A stretch of 64,000 nt of DNA from NCBI GenBank assembly GCA_016706685.1, contig JADJJE010000028.1, positions 10,340-74,339 of the forward strand, read 5' to 3'. A program made the translations under genes and the position numbers. This document shows, piece by piece, positions 46,542 through 56,187 of the stretch (its first letter is position 1; each line of letters begins with the position of its first letter). The stretch is from Sandaracinaceae bacterium (lineage in GTDB: Bacteria > Myxococcota_A > Polyangia > Polyangiales > Houyiibacteriaceae). Under the pieces are notes generated by a model. It made no database searches, had not been told where the DNA came from, and saw only the letters and a list, made by a program, of their open reading frames with translations.

Positions 46542-48491
46542 ATGCGCTTCGACACGCCCCTTACGCCACGCCTCCTGCCAGGCGCGCTCGTGCTCGTGCT
46601 GGCCCTCGGTGGCTGCGCGCCGGTGAGCCTGCGCATCGCGCGCACGGACACCATCCACTTGACCACCGACAGCGCGGGCCCCGACGCCTACCGCATGCTG
46701 CGCGCCATGGAGACGGACCGGCGTGCCCTCGTCGAGACGTTCTTCCCGTGCGCGGAGCGTCAGCAGGAGGGGCCCATCGATGTGGTCGCGCTGGTCGAAC
46801 CCCGCTCGTTTCAGCGCTTCGTCCCGGACGACTTTTCGGGTGTCGGGGGCGTGCACATGGCTCATGCCCAGCGGGTGGTGCCCCGCCCGCCCACGCTCGC
46901 CTTGCGGTGGCAATACAGCCCCGCCGCCACGCGCTCGGTCTTTCGCCACGAGCTCACGCATCGTCTGATTGCGCGCTGCATGCCGCAAGCACCGGCATGG
47001 TTGCACGAGGGGCTCGCCGAGCTGCTCTCCACGGCCGAGGTCGCCGACCAGGAGCTTCGCCTCGGCGTCCCGCCCTACTTCTTCGACGACCTCGGCGGGA
47101 GAGTGGGCCGCGTTGGGGACGTTCTCACGCGCTATGTGCCCCGCGGCAGGCTGTTGAGTCTGGACGCGCTGCGCGCACTGCTTCCCGATGGAATCTGGGT
47201 GGCGGACGACCCCGACCAGACCGCGGCGCACTACGCGAGCGCCTGGGCGCTGGTCTCCGTGCTCGTGACCGGACCCCAGGAGCTTCGGCGTGGCTTCGTG
47301 GACTACCGGCAGGCTTTGAGCGTGGGCGTCGAGGAGCCGGTGGCGTGGGAGCGGCACCTCGCCGAGCTGCCCGTGGCCGCGCACTACACGCGCTTCATCG
47401 AGGCCGACGTACGGCGCTACACCACGTACCCCCTCCCGGGCGCCGGGGCGTCACTTTCCGCAACGGAGCGCGCGTTGACGGCGCGTGAGGCAGACCTCTT
47501 CTGGGCCAGTCACGTGCCCTGGGACACGCAAGCGGGACGCCGCGATGCGCTCGCAGCGCTCGATGCGCTCGAGCGTCGTGAGCCGGGGAGCTGGGCTCAT
47601 CCGGAGGTGGCCGTGCTGCGAGGCGGCATCCATGCGGAAGGCGGCGATGCCCAGGCCGCCGCCGACGCGCTCGGCGAAGTCCACGACCCTGACGCCGTGG
47701 CGTTTGCGCGGCTCGCGCTGCGCATGATGGACGAGTACACCAGCCCGCCATTGCCAGGGCAGTCGATCGAGCGCCTGCGTGCACGCCCCGCGACGGAACT
47801 GCGCGTCGACGAGCTGACCACGCTCACTCAGCGCGCGAGCACCGCGTTCGAGCATGAGGTGCTCGCGCGCGCCTGGCTGAGCCTGCTTCAGTTCCAGCGA
47901 GCCCTCGGTGAGGCGCACCTGGCCATCGCGGAGGACGCCACGTGCGCGCAGTGTTGGGTGACCCTCGGCCTAGCCGAGCTCCAATCCGGCAACGTGCAGC
48001 GTGGTGTGCAGTCGCTCGACCGCGGCGTCGCGCTGATGGGGCTCTCGCACAGCGGCCGTGGCTCTTGGGTGAGGCGCGCGGGGCTCTACGCCTATGGGGC
48101 CGCCGGCCGTCGAATGTGCGAGACCGTGCCTCCCGCGAGCATGCCGGCATCGTCCCCGGGTGACACCCCAGAAGCGGACTCCCCGGCCGAGCCATCCTCC
48201 CCGTCTTCGCTCACGCCAGATGCCCTCCGAGACGTCATTCGGGGCCACCTCGACGCGGTGCGTGCTTGCTACGAGGATGAACGCGCGCTGCTGCCCCTCG
48301 TGGAGGGCACGGTCCGGGTGCGGTTCATCATCGGCCCTGACGGCTCGGTCATTGGCGCGCAGCTCGCGGACTCGGAGCTGGCCGGCACACTCGGGTGCTG
48401 TGTGCTTCGTGAGGTCTACACCTGGCAGTTTCCGGAGACCGGGGGTGGACTGGTGTCCGTCACCTATCCGTTCACCCTCGCCTATCGGTAG
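46542..48491 (+). CDS. peptidase MA-like gluzincin lipoprotein with TPR and AgmX/PglI-type C-terminal domain
   Basis: 649 residues from ATG 46542 (GGGAGT just upstream). Lipoprotein signal ends LALGGC. HELTH (His136, Glu137, His140) with WLHEGLAE (Glu156) is a complete gluzincin zinc site as in peptidase MA/DUF1570 proteins. Residues about 330-520 are helical TPR-like repeats. The last ~100 residues (VRACYEDERALLP, EGTVRVRFIIGPDGSV) form an AgmX/PglI or TonB-like C-terminal domain, with VIGAQLADSEL and CCVLREVYTWQFP. A membrane-anchored protease is inferred; the C-terminal domain suggests interaction with a gliding or secretion apparatus or peptidoglycan. Substrate unknown. Confidence 0.78.
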   Translation: MRFDTPLTPRLLPGALVLVLALGGCAPVSLRIARTDTIHLTTDSAGPDAYRMLRAMETDRRALVETFFPCAERQQEGPIDVVALVEPRSFQRFVPDDFSGVGGVHMAHAQRVVPRPPTLALRWQYSPAATRSVFRHELTHRLIARCMPQAPAWLHEGLAELLSTAEVADQELRLGVPPYFFDDLGGRVGRVGDVLTRYVPRGRLLSLDALRALLPDGIWVADDPDQTAAHYASAWALVSVLVTGPQELRRGFVDYRQALSVGVEEPVAWERHLAELPVAAHYTRFIEADVRRYTTYPLPGAGASLSATERALTAREADLFWASHVPWDTQAGRRDALAALDALERREPGSWAHPEVAVLRGGIHAEGGDAQAAADALGEVHDPDAVAFARLALRMMDEYTSPPLPGQSIERLRARPATELRVDELTTLTQRASTAFEHEVLARAWLSLLQFQRALGEAHLAIAEDATCAQCWVTLGLAELQSGNVQRGVQSLDRGVALMGLSHSGRGSWVRRAGLYAYGAAGRRMCETVPPASMPASSPGDTPEADSPAEPSSPSSLTPDALRDVIRGHLDAVRACYEDERALLPLVEGTVRVRFIIGPDGSVIGAQLADSELAGTLGCCVLREVYTWQFPETGGGLVSVTYPFTLAYR

Positions 48492-48552
48492 CGCTGCTGC
48501 TGCTACCCGGTCCCGGTGTATGCTGGGGGGCAGCCGCAACGTCGAACCTCAC

Positions 48553-49221
48553 ATGACACCTCTCCGCTCGGCGCTCAGCGCGCTCCTCATCCTCAGCCTA
48601 GCCGTGACGGCCCCCGGGTGCCTCGCGGGCCTGAGTTCCCAGCAGCGCGAGCAGTGTCGCCAGCTGCGCGGCCGGGCTGCAGGGCGCGCCGTCGGTGGTG
48701 TACTGGCTTCCGTGGTGGTCCTCGGCGTGCTCGTCATCGCGGCGGCGGCCACGGGCGGCTCGCCCAATTTCGGCAACATCGGGCGGCCCGCCCGCAGGCG
48801 CGCCAACCGCGAGGCGCGCCTGACCGCGTGCCGTCAGCCCGATCCCAACAGCCCGAGCGACCCGGGCTTCGTGGTGGACCTGCAGCCCGCGGTGCCGGTG
48901 CTGGGTGCGGACTCGCCGGCCGACGTGCCCCTCTTGCCGGAGCCCAGCGGTCCTCCCTCGGTGGCCGAGCTCGACGAGGCCATCGTGCAGCAATACAGCG
49001 ACCTCCTGGCGTGCGGCCTGCAACCCGAGCGGCTGCTCTACCTGGACGCGCGCATCAAGGGCCACGACGGCTCGGTCACGGGCGTGGTGCTGGGCGGCGA
49101 GGGCTCTTTCGGCATGAGCGTGAGCTGCGTTTCGAACGCGCTCTCGGACATGCGCTTCCGCCCGTTCGACGGAGTGGTGGACGTGCGCTGGGCCGTGCAG
49201 CTGGACGCCGCCGCGCCGTAG
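48553..49221 (+). CDS. lipoprotein of unknown function
   Basis: 222 residues from ATG 48553. The signal ends AVTAPGC (lipobox). A second hydrophobic stretch (VGGVLASVVVLGVLVIAAAA, about residues 48-67) is unusual for a lipoprotein and may be a membrane helix. The C-terminal part (about residues 135-222) has LLACGLQPERLLYLDARIKGH and a SCVSNALSDMRF segment with paired Cys, resembling the AgmX/PglI-type end domain of the preceding gene in outline. It follows that gene by 61 bp, likely the same unit. Confidence 0.6.
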   Translation: MTPLRSALSALLILSLAVTAPGCLAGLSSQQREQCRQLRGRAAGRAVGGVLASVVVLGVLVIAAAATGGSPNFGNIGRPARRRANREARLTACRQPDPNSPSDPGFVVDLQPAVPVLGADSPADVPLLPEPSGPPSVAELDEAIVQQYSDLLACGLQPERLLYLDARIKGHDGSVTGVVLGGEGSFGMSVSCVSNALSDMRFRPFDGVVDVRWAVQLDAAAP

Positions 49222-49253
49222 TGCTCAGGCGCGCCGTGGCCGGGGGGGTATCT

Positions 49254-49740
49254 GACGTTGTCGGGCGTGGCCCCCCCCCCGGGCGGGGGGGGCGGGCGCG
49301 GCGCGGCCGGCGGGCGGGCCCGCCCCGGGGGGGGGGGGGCGGGGCGGCGCCCCGGCCCCCCCCCCCCGCCGCGGCGCCGGCCGCCCCCCCCCCCGTCGCC
49401 CCCGCCGAGGCACCGCCCCCCCCCCCCCCCCCCCCCCCCGCCGGGCCCCCCCCCGCCCCCGGGCGGGCCCCCCGGCCGGCCCCCGGGGGGGGCCCCCCCC
49501 CCCCCCCGGGGGGCCCCGGCCCCCCCCCCCCCCGGGGCGCCCCCCCCCGGGCGCCCCCCGGCCGCCCCCCCCCCCCCCCCGGCGGGGCCCGCCCCCCCGG
49601 GGGGGGGGGGGGCCCGGCGGGGCGCCCGGGGGGGGCGGCGCCCCCCCCCCCCCCCCGGGGGCCCCCCCCCCCCCGGGCCCCCCCCCCCCCCGCCGGCCCC
49701 CCCCCCCCCGCCCCCCCACGCCCACGACAACGACAACGTC
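49254..49740. repeat. G/C-only tract enclosed by an imperfect inverted repeat
   Basis: Left arm GACGTTGTCGGGCGTGG (49254-49270) is the reverse complement of the right arm (49716-49740) apart from an 8-base insertion, CACGACAA, in the right arm. The ~445 bases between them are practically all G and C in long runs, with one or two other bases. No codon structure is plausible. The tract lies between convergent genes, where a bidirectional terminator hairpin would be expected. A collapsed or mis-called hairpin is the simplest explanation; a real G/C-only insertion cannot be excluded. Confidence 0.7.
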
Positions 49741-49748
49741 CGGTGTGG

Positions 49749-50640
49749 TCAGACGCACACGCGCGCATCCACCTTCGAGGTGAACGCGAGGAACGCCTCC
49801 AACACCGCCTCGGCGGCCTCCACTTGCGGGTAGTGGCCCACCGGCAGGCGCACCGTGTCGATGCCCGGGCGCAGCTGCTCCATGCGCTCCACCAGGTGCT
49901 CGCCGCTCACCGGGTCGTGCACGCCGTTGATCATGCGCAGCGGCACACGGGTCTTTAGCAGCGCGCCCACCCAGCGCTCTCGCTGCGCGCGCCGCTCGGC
50001 CATGTAGGCGATCAGCTCGGCCAGCGCGCGCTTGCCCCCGCTCGCGCTCCATGAGCGCGTAGAACTGTGACAGCTCGGCGTCCGTGGGCTGCGTGTCGGG
50101 GCCGAATACGCTGGCGAGCGAAGCCTTGAAGCGCCTCGGCCCGGACAGCCGTGAGACCAGCGGGCCAAGGCGCGACGCCAGCAGCTTCTGGATGGGGCGC
50201 GCCCGGTGCATCTCGGGCAGGAGCCCGCCGTTCAGCAGCGTGATGGACAGGAAGCGCGGCGTGCGCTTCTCGGCGTGCCGCGCCAGCAGCTCTTGGCCCA
50301 CGCTCACCCCGTAGTCGTGGCACAAGAGGTGCGCCTCCGCGATGCCCAGCTCGGCCAGCAGCGAGAGGTGCAGCTCGGCCTGCTCCACCACCGTGTACGC
50401 GTGCCCGGCGGGCTTGTCGGTGAAGCCGAAGCCCAGCATGTCGGGCGCCACCACGTCGAAGCGCGCCACCAGCGCGGGCCACAGCTTGTGGAAGTCCCAG
50501 CCGGCCGTGGGGTAGCCGTGGATGCAGACCAGCGAAGGGCCGCTGCCCTCGCGCCGGTAGAACACGCGGTGCCCGCGGAACGTGGTGTACGTGCCGCCGC
50601 GCTCCCACGCCTCGATGGTGCTCACGTCAGTAGTCGTCAT
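49749..50640 (-). CDS. alpha/beta hydrolase, frameshifted
   Basis: Starts at ATG 50640, overlapping the nucleotidase stop by 14 bp. IHGYPTAGWDFHKLW is the oxyanion region; LLCHDYGVSVGQ puts Asp in the nucleophile position; INGVHDPVSG and PVGHYPQVE supply acid and His base. The frame breaks in the C-run at 50035-50039: removing one base joins YALMERERGK to RALAELIAYMAERRAQ, giving about 296 residues. All catalytic blocks remain on one strand with full coding bias, so a consensus error is likely. Haloalkane dehalogenase/epoxide hydrolase-like family; substrate unknown. Confidence 0.7.
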
Positions 50641-52048
50641 GCGGCATGCTGCTCCCGCCCGAGCGCAGGTACTCGAACGGCGTGACGTGGAGCAAGTTGG
50701 ACGCGCGCGACGTGTACACATCGGCGCTCTGCTCGATCTGCCGCGCCAGCAGGCTGCGCGTGGTGCCCGTCTTCAGCAGCGGCCCCCAGTGGGGGTTGAC
50801 CAGCTCGCCGGCGGCGCGCGCCAGCGGGGCGATGCGCTGGTCCAAGGTCACCAGCTGCTCGCGCAGGGCCTGCACCTCGGCGCGAATGTCGCCGCTGCTG
50901 GCCTCGGGTTGCGGGCCATAGCCCTTGGTCTTGCGCTGCAGCTGGAGGCGCATGGACGAGTAGCGGAACTCGAGGGCCGACTTCTCGCTCATGAGCGTCA
51001 CCAGCTCACGGTCGCTCTCGGCGAAGGCGCCCAGCGCGCCGAGCTCGTCCTCCAGCTCGCGCAGCACCAGCATGGTGCGCCAGCGCTGCAGGGTCTTGCT
51101 CACCTCCACGTCGCTGAAGATGTGGTCCCCCACGTACAGGATCTCGGCGCCCGACAGCCCCAGGTGCGCCTCGATGCGCGACGCGTTGCCGCCCAGGTAG
51201 GCACCCCCCGCCTTGAGCGCGCCCGTCACGGGCTTCAGCAGGCCATCGTCGCTCACGATCTCGAAGATGTCGTTGCGCTGCTCGAAGAACGCGGGCTTGC
51301 GCGCGGACACCACCACCAGGTCGAACAGGTCGCGCCAGGTGCCGTCCTCCACATACGGGTCGAACACGTAGCGCATGATGGCCGACGTGTAGGACCACTC
51401 GGAGTTGGTGATGACCAGCAGCTTCTTGCCCGCCGCGCGCAGGTCCATGAGCGCCAGCGGCAGGTCCGGGTCCACGTCGATGTAGCGCTCCGGCGCGGCG
51501 ATGATCTCGGCCTTGAGCGTGCCCTCCATGTGCGTGGCGTCCAGCTCGCGGCGCACCAGGCGGTGCAGGTCGGCGTAGCCCATGGGGCGCGGCAGCTTGC
51601 CGGCGTCCAGCAGGTCCACCAGCTGCATGAACAGGCACGCCTCGGAGAGCGCGAAGAGCGTGTGCAGGAAGTACCAGCGCCCGTGCGAGGCCAGGTCCAC
51701 CAGCACGCGCGAGTAGGTGTCGCGTTGCTGCGCGAACTCGAGGCGCTTGGTCCCGTGCGCGGCGCGCGTCACGTAGCCGAAGCGGTTGGCCTTCACCACG
51801 TTGCCCAGCTCGAGGTCGATGACCAGGCCCAGCTGCGCCAGCTGCAGGTCGAACTCGAGGTCCGCCACCGGCCAGCCCATGTCCAGCAGGCGCTGCCGCA
51901 CGTGCCGATAGGCTGCGCGCTCCCACGCCTCGTGCCGGTAGTGCACCAGCGTGTAGTCCATGTCGAAGCCGATGGCCTCGATGCTGCGCAGGTTCAGCGT
52001 GCGGTTGACGAAGATGCGACGCGTCGAGGGCGTCTTCGGCAGTTCCAT
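50627..52048 (-). CDS. HAD-superfamily 5'-nucleotidase (NT5C2-like)
   Basis: 473 residues from ATG 52048. GFDMDYTLVHY gives the HAD nucleophile pair Asp29/Asp31; LLVITNSEWSYTS is the second motif, and EILYVGDHIFSDVEVSK the acidic third motif. The length and the blocks VTRAAHGTKRLEF and FFDLVVVSARKPAFF-like text place it with cytosolic purine 5'-nucleotidase homologues, which dephosphorylate IMP/GMP. It sits between the aldolase-like gene and the hydrolase gene, and overlaps the latter's start. Confidence 0.85.
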   Translation of the reverse strand: MELPKTPSTRRIFVNRTLNLRSIEAIGFDMDYTLVHYRHEAWERAAYRHVRQRLLDMGWPVADLEFDLQLAQLGLVIDLELGNVVKANRFGYVTRAAHGTKRLEFAQQRDTYSRVLVDLASHGRWYFLHTLFALSEACLFMQLVDLLDAGKLPRPMGYADLHRLVRRELDATHMEGTLKAEIIAAPERYIDVDPDLPLALMDLRAAGKKLLVITNSEWSYTSAIMRYVFDPYVEDGTWRDLFDLVVVSARKPAFFEQRNDIFEIVSDDGLLKPVTGALKAGGAYLGGNASRIEAHLGLSGAEILYVGDHIFSDVEVSKTLQRWRTMLVLRELEDELGALGAFAESDRELVTLMSEKSALEFRYSSMRLQLQRKTKGYGPQPEASSGDIRAEVQALREQLVTLDQRIAPLARAAGELVNPHWGPLLKTGTTRSLLARQIEQSADVYTSRASNLLHVTPFEYLRSGGSSMPHDDY

Positions 52049-52065
52049 GCCGCTGTCTAACACGT

Positions 52066-53273
52066 TCACAGAGGAAGCTGCGCCCCTGGCCGCGGTAGGT
52101 GGGCACCTCGTCCACCACTTGGCCGCGCTCCAGCAGCACCAGGTGGTTGAAGTGCTCGCACAGCTCCCCCGCCTTGGCGTGCCGGAAGAACACCATGTCG
52201 CCGAGGCCAACGGACGTGCCCGGGGCCACCACCAGCGGCGTCTGCACCTCGCCCGCGCCCTCGCTGGGCAGCAGGCTCAGCCCCTCCGGGTAGATGGGCT
52301 GGGGTAACTTCTCGGGGCCCGCCGACCCGGACGCGATGTACCCGCCCCCGTGGCACGTGACGAAGCCGTGGGCCGGGCGGCGCACCACCGGCAGCACGAA
52401 GCCCGCCGCCGGCGCATGGTGGAAGTGCGCGAAGCCGTCGAACAGGGTGGGGCTGTAGAGCCCCGAGCCGGCCGTCACCTCGCTCACGCTGTGGTCGCGC
52501 GCGGTGGCCTCGAGGCTGCCCGTGCCGCCGCCGTTCACGAAGCGCAGCCGGTGCCCGGCCTGGTGCAGCGCGGCCACCGTGTCGGAGCGCCGCCGGCGGA
52601 GATCCATGATGGAGGCGCGCTTGAGCACACGAATGGCCGTGTTCATGGCGCGCTGCCCGGGGAGCGCGTCCTGCAGGCCCGCCACCTGCGCCTCGTAGCC
52701 CATCACTCCGTCGAGCCGCAGCGAGCCGTGGTCCGCGATCTGGCTGGCTAGGTCCAGCGCCGCGTTGGGCGAGTGCAGCGGCGAGCGGCGCACCCCGAAG
52801 TGGAGGCCCGGCAGGCGGAGCGACATGTCGAGGTCGAGCGCCACCGACAGCGTGTGGCCGTAGTCTTCGGCCAGGCGCCCCAGCAAGCGAACGTGGGCCG
52901 CGTCGTCCACCATGAGCGTGATGTCGGCGCCCGCGTCGCACGCTTCCAGGCACGCGCGGATGTCGGCGCGCTCGAGCGTGGGGTAGGCCACCAAGAGGTG
53001 CGTGGGCTGGGCCAGCTCGCGCGAGAGCCAGGCTGCTTCTCCGGCGCTGTAACACATGAGCCCGGCGTATCCCTCGCGCGTGAGCAGGCGGTCCATGAGC
53101 GTGACGCAGCGGATGGACTTGCTGGCCGGGCGGATGGGCAGCGCGCGCCCCGTGCCCGCGCGCACCCGGCGCACCAGGTCGGCCGCGTTCTTGTCGAAGA
53201 GCGCGAGGTCCACATAGGCCAGGGGGAGCCGCAGGTTGCGCAGGGCTGCGGCATAAGCCGGGAAGGGCGACAT
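52066..53273 (-). CDS. alanine-racemase-fold D-amino-acid aldolase/deaminase-like protein, 3' end disrupted
   Basis: Starts at ATG 53273. The N-terminal PLP barrel has RPASKSIRC (Lys52, Schiff-base lysine), then ALDLDMSLRLPGLHFG and FVNGGGTGSLE. The C-terminal domain has FVTCHGGGYIASG and ends DEVPTYRGQGRSFL at 52071, which is the usual end of this family. No in-frame stop follows for over 1 kb, whereas a TGA one base out of frame lies at 52066-52068. A single missing base would give ...SFLL-stop, about 402 residues. D-threonine aldolase/D-serine deaminase-type chemistry is the family reading; substrate unknown. Confidence 0.72.
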
Positions 53274-53325
53274 CGCGGCAGGGTACCCCACTTGCGGCGT
53301 GCCTCGCGCGGTCCACAATCGGCCC

Positions 53326-53925
53326 ATGCAGGACGCTGACGACGCACGCGACGACGACTCGGAGGGCCTGCCGCAGGCCGCTGGCGGAGGTGAGGTCTCG
53401 AAGGACGCCCGCGACGCCGCGCGCTGGGAGGCCTGCGAAGAGGGCATCGAGACGCTGCGCGAGGGCGACGCTGCGGGCGCCATCAAGGTGCTCGAGGCCG
53501 TGGCCGCCGCCGACCCGGGCAACCCCTACGCGTTCCACTTCCTGGGCGCCGCGCACTACGAGCGCGAGGCCTGGGACAAGGCGTTGGCGGGGTACCTGCA
53601 GGCGCTGCAGTTGGCGCCGCAGTACCTGGGAGCCCGCGTGGGCGCCGGCCAGACCCTGCGCATGATGGGCCACGCCGACCGCGCCATCCGCATGGGCAAG
53701 CAGGCGCTCGCGCTGCGTCGCGACGACCCGGACGCCCTCTTCCTGTTGGGCCTCTGCTACTACCAGCTGGGCGAGCGAAAGCCGGCCTACGGCTTCTTGC
53801 AGCGCTTCCTGGCCACCGGCCCCGAGGTGGAGGTGCGCCTCGAGGTGGAGGGCCTGCTCAACATCATCCGCGGCGAGGTCTTCCCGGGCGACGACGACGG
53901 CGAGGAGCGCGACCAGGACGACTGA
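53326..53925 (+). CDS. TPR-repeat protein
   Basis: 199 residues from ATG 53326. Acidic, probably disordered first 30 residues are followed by three or four TPR units (AIKVLEAVAAADPGNPYAFH, ALAGYLQALQLAPQYLGARV, ALALRRDDPDALFLLGLCYY) and an acidic tail. There is no signal peptide, so it is a cytoplasmic protein-protein interaction module. It is divergent from the aldolase-like gene with a 52-bp gap. Confidence 0.78.
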   Translation: MQDADDARDDDSEGLPQAAGGGEVSKDARDAARWEACEEGIETLREGDAAGAIKVLEAVAAADPGNPYAFHFLGAAHYEREAWDKALAGYLQALQLAPQYLGARVGAGQTLRMMGHADRAIRMGKQALALRRDDPDALFLLGLCYYQLGERKPAYGFLQRFLATGPEVEVRLEVEGLLNIIRGEVFPGDDDGEERDQDD

Positions 53926-53946
53926 CAGCCTCGCGTCTGCGCCGCA

Positions 53947-56034
53947 TCACAGCTCCGGGATGCGTGTGGGGGTGGAGATGGACAGGGACGTGACTGGGAC
54001 CAGCGAACCGAGCTGCCGCGCCGTGTTGTCGCCCCAGCAAAACACCTCGGCCGATTCCGTGAGCGCGCAGGTGAACCAGCCCCCGCAGCTGATGTCGACC
54101 ACGTCGCTCAGTCCGGTGACCTCGAGAGCGTTGGCGCGCGGGGTCTCGACGGTGCCACGCCCGAGCTGACCACGCGTGCCGTCGCCCCAGCAGCGCACGG
54201 TGCCATCACTGCGGAGCGCGCAGCTGTGGACGATGGCGGAGCACAGGGCCACCTCGCTCCCGTCCGTGCCGGCCACGGCAGCGGGGAGCATGCGGTCTAG
54301 CGCTCCTGCGTCCCCGTTCTGGCGGGCCTGTCCCGAGCCCCAGCACACCACGCCGGTCGAGCGGCGCGCACAGAGGTGATAGTCGCCGGCGGCCAGCTCC
54401 AGCAGCCCCGCGCCGTTGACCACCTCGAGGGGGACGCCGGTGTTGGCGGGGGCCGGGCTGCCCACACCCAGCACGCCGCTCGCGCCCGTGCCGGCGCAGT
54501 ACGTCCCTGTGGCGGTCCGGAAGCAGCTGAATTCACGCCCGGCCGCGGCCTCGATGACGGGCAGGTCCGGGACCAGCGCCGGCGTGCAGATGGTGCCCTC
54601 GCAGCGGGTCGCGTCGAAGTTCCGCCCGAGTGCCCCGCTGAAGTCGCTCCCCCAGCACGAAGCTCCCGGCACGAGGGCACCCGACAGCACGTCGTCCCAC
54701 AGGCCCCAGGCGCACGCGTGGAACATGCCCGCGCTCACCCCCAGCACCTCGCCACCTTCCAGCGCGTCGAACACCCAGCGCGGCAGCGGCTCACGGTAGA
54801 CGCTCTCGCCCGACCCGTTCTGGCCCTGGTCGTTGCCGCCCCAGCAGTCCACGCCGCGGGGGGTCAGCGCGCAGGTGTATTGCCCGCCCGAGTCCAGGGT
54901 GATGGCGTCGGTGAGCCCCAGCACCAGTGAGGGCACGGGCTTGTCGGCCGTGGCGAAGTCGCCGCCCTGTCCGCGACGCGTTCCGCCCCAGCACGCCACG
55001 CGACCCGTGGAGAGCACGGCACATGCGTGCAAGCGCCCGGCCTCCACGTCGACCACGCGGTCGCACACGCCCTCGACGCACGCGGCGAACAGCCCGCAGG
55101 AGTTGTCGCAGGCGCCACAGTGCTGCGCGTCGCGGGCCGTGTCGGTCTCACAGCCGTCCGAGAGCTCCGTATTGCAGTCCTGGTAGCTGCCGCCGCAGCC
55201 GGCGATGGTGCACGCGGCCTCGCACGCCATGGTGGTGCGAGCGGGGGACCCGAACGCGGTGGTGCACGCGATGGCCGAGAGCGTCGGGTCGTCCACCGTG
55301 CCGTTGCAGTTGTCGTCCGCGCCGTTGCAGACCTCGGCGGCCGTGGGGTTCACGGTCTGGTCGCCGTCGGCGCAGTCGAGCGTGTTCTCCACCTGGCCCG
55401 ACGCGGGCAAGCACCCGCGCGTCGGGTCCACGTCGAGGGCGCCGAAGCCGTCGCCATCCGTGTCTGGCCAGAAGAGCCGCTGCACGCCTTCGTCGACGTC
55501 TCCGTCGCAGTCGTCATCGGCGTCGTTGCACACCTCGGTTCCGGTGGGGCCCACGGCCGCGTCGGCTTCATTGCAGTCCGGCCCGCATACGTCGCCATCG
55601 CAGCACGCCGCGCTGACGGCGCCGTCTTCATCTGCGTCGGTGGTCCCGAGCGTGGACGGATCGCAGTCCTGGTCCACCGCGTCGCACGCCTCGAGGTTGC
55701 CGGGGAAGCGGCCTGCGTCGTCGTCGTCGCAGTCGGCCCCGCCACACAGCACCGAGTCCACACCGTCGCCATCACCGTCGGGCGTCTCGCAGGGAGGGCG
55801 GCACATGAGGTCCGCCTCCACACAGCGGAGCTGCCCGCCGCACGGCGCGATGCCCGGAGCGCACAACCCCTCCACACACAGCTCGACGCCGTTGCAGAAC
55901 AGCCCGTCGTCGCACGGCGTGGGGCAGGACGCGCCGGCGTCCACGTTCACGGTGGCGCTCTCGCACCCGATGGAGGGCGAGCACAGCAGCGCGACGAGCG
56001 CGCACGAAATCCTAACCGGATGCAGATGACGCAT
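53947..56034 (-). CDS. MopE-repeat and RCC1-propeller lipoprotein
   Basis: 695 residues from ATG 56034, with GGAGGA four to nine bases upstream. Lipoprotein signal ends CSPSIGC. Residues about 40-260 are Cys- and Asp-rich with MopE-type repeats (EVCNDADDDCDGDVDEG, EVCNGADDNCNGTVDD), proposed to bind metals. From about residue 330 there are at least six RCC1-like blades, each with a CWG core (VACWGGTRRG, VDCWGGNDQGQNG, VRCWGDGTRGQLGRG). The combination is typical of myxobacterial exported proteins with an unknown ligand. Confidence 0.82.
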   Translation of the reverse strand: MRHLHPVRISCALVALLCSPSIGCESATVNVDAGASCPTPCDDGLFCNGVELCVEGLCAPGIAPCGGQLRCVEADLMCRPPCETPDGDGDGVDSVLCGGADCDDDDAGRFPGNLEACDAVDQDCDPSTLGTTDADEDGAVSAACCDGDVCGPDCNEADAAVGPTGTEVCNDADDDCDGDVDEGVQRLFWPDTDGDGFGALDVDPTRGCLPASGQVENTLDCADGDQTVNPTAAEVCNGADDNCNGTVDDPTLSAIACTTAFGSPARTTMACEAACTIAGCGGSYQDCNTELSDGCETDTARDAQHCGACDNSCGLFAACVEGVCDRVVDVEAGRLHACAVLSTGRVACWGGTRRGQGGDFATADKPVPSLVLGLTDAITLDSGGQYTCALTPRGVDCWGGNDQGQNGSGESVYREPLPRWVFDALEGGEVLGVSAGMFHACAWGLWDDVLSGALVPGASCWGSDFSGALGRNFDATRCEGTICTPALVPDLPVIEAAAGREFSCFRTATGTYCAGTGASGVLGVGSPAPANTGVPLEVVNGAGLLELAAGDYHLCARRSTGVVCWGSGQARQNGDAGALDRMLPAAVAGTDGSEVALCSAIVHSCALRSDGTVRCWGDGTRGQLGRGTVETPRANALEVTGLSDVVDISCGGWFTCALTESAEVFCWGDNTARQLGSLVPVTSLSISTPTRIPEL

Positions 56035-56150
56035 CGTTCCTCCGACGTGACGGGTGACCCCCCATTTCTGGGTGCGTGCAGTGTGCCTCGCTCGGCGTGG
56101 GACCACCACGGGGAAACACGCGCCCACTCCCTCGACATCGAGGGTGCCGG

Positions 56151-56168
56151 ACTGAATCCCGATTCAGT
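56151..56168. promoter_or_regulatory. ACTGAATC-cc-GATTCAGT operator-like dyad before the acyl-CoA mutase gene
   Basis: An 18-bp sequence with perfect 8-bp arms and a two-base spacer, 20 bp before the ATG at 56188. It is AT-rich in a GC-rich surround. TACAGT at 56174-56179, just downstream, could be a -10 box, so a bound repressor would overlap the -35 region. No regulator gene is adjacent. Confidence 0.6.
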
Positions 56169-56187
56169 TCTGCTACAGTGCCTGCCC

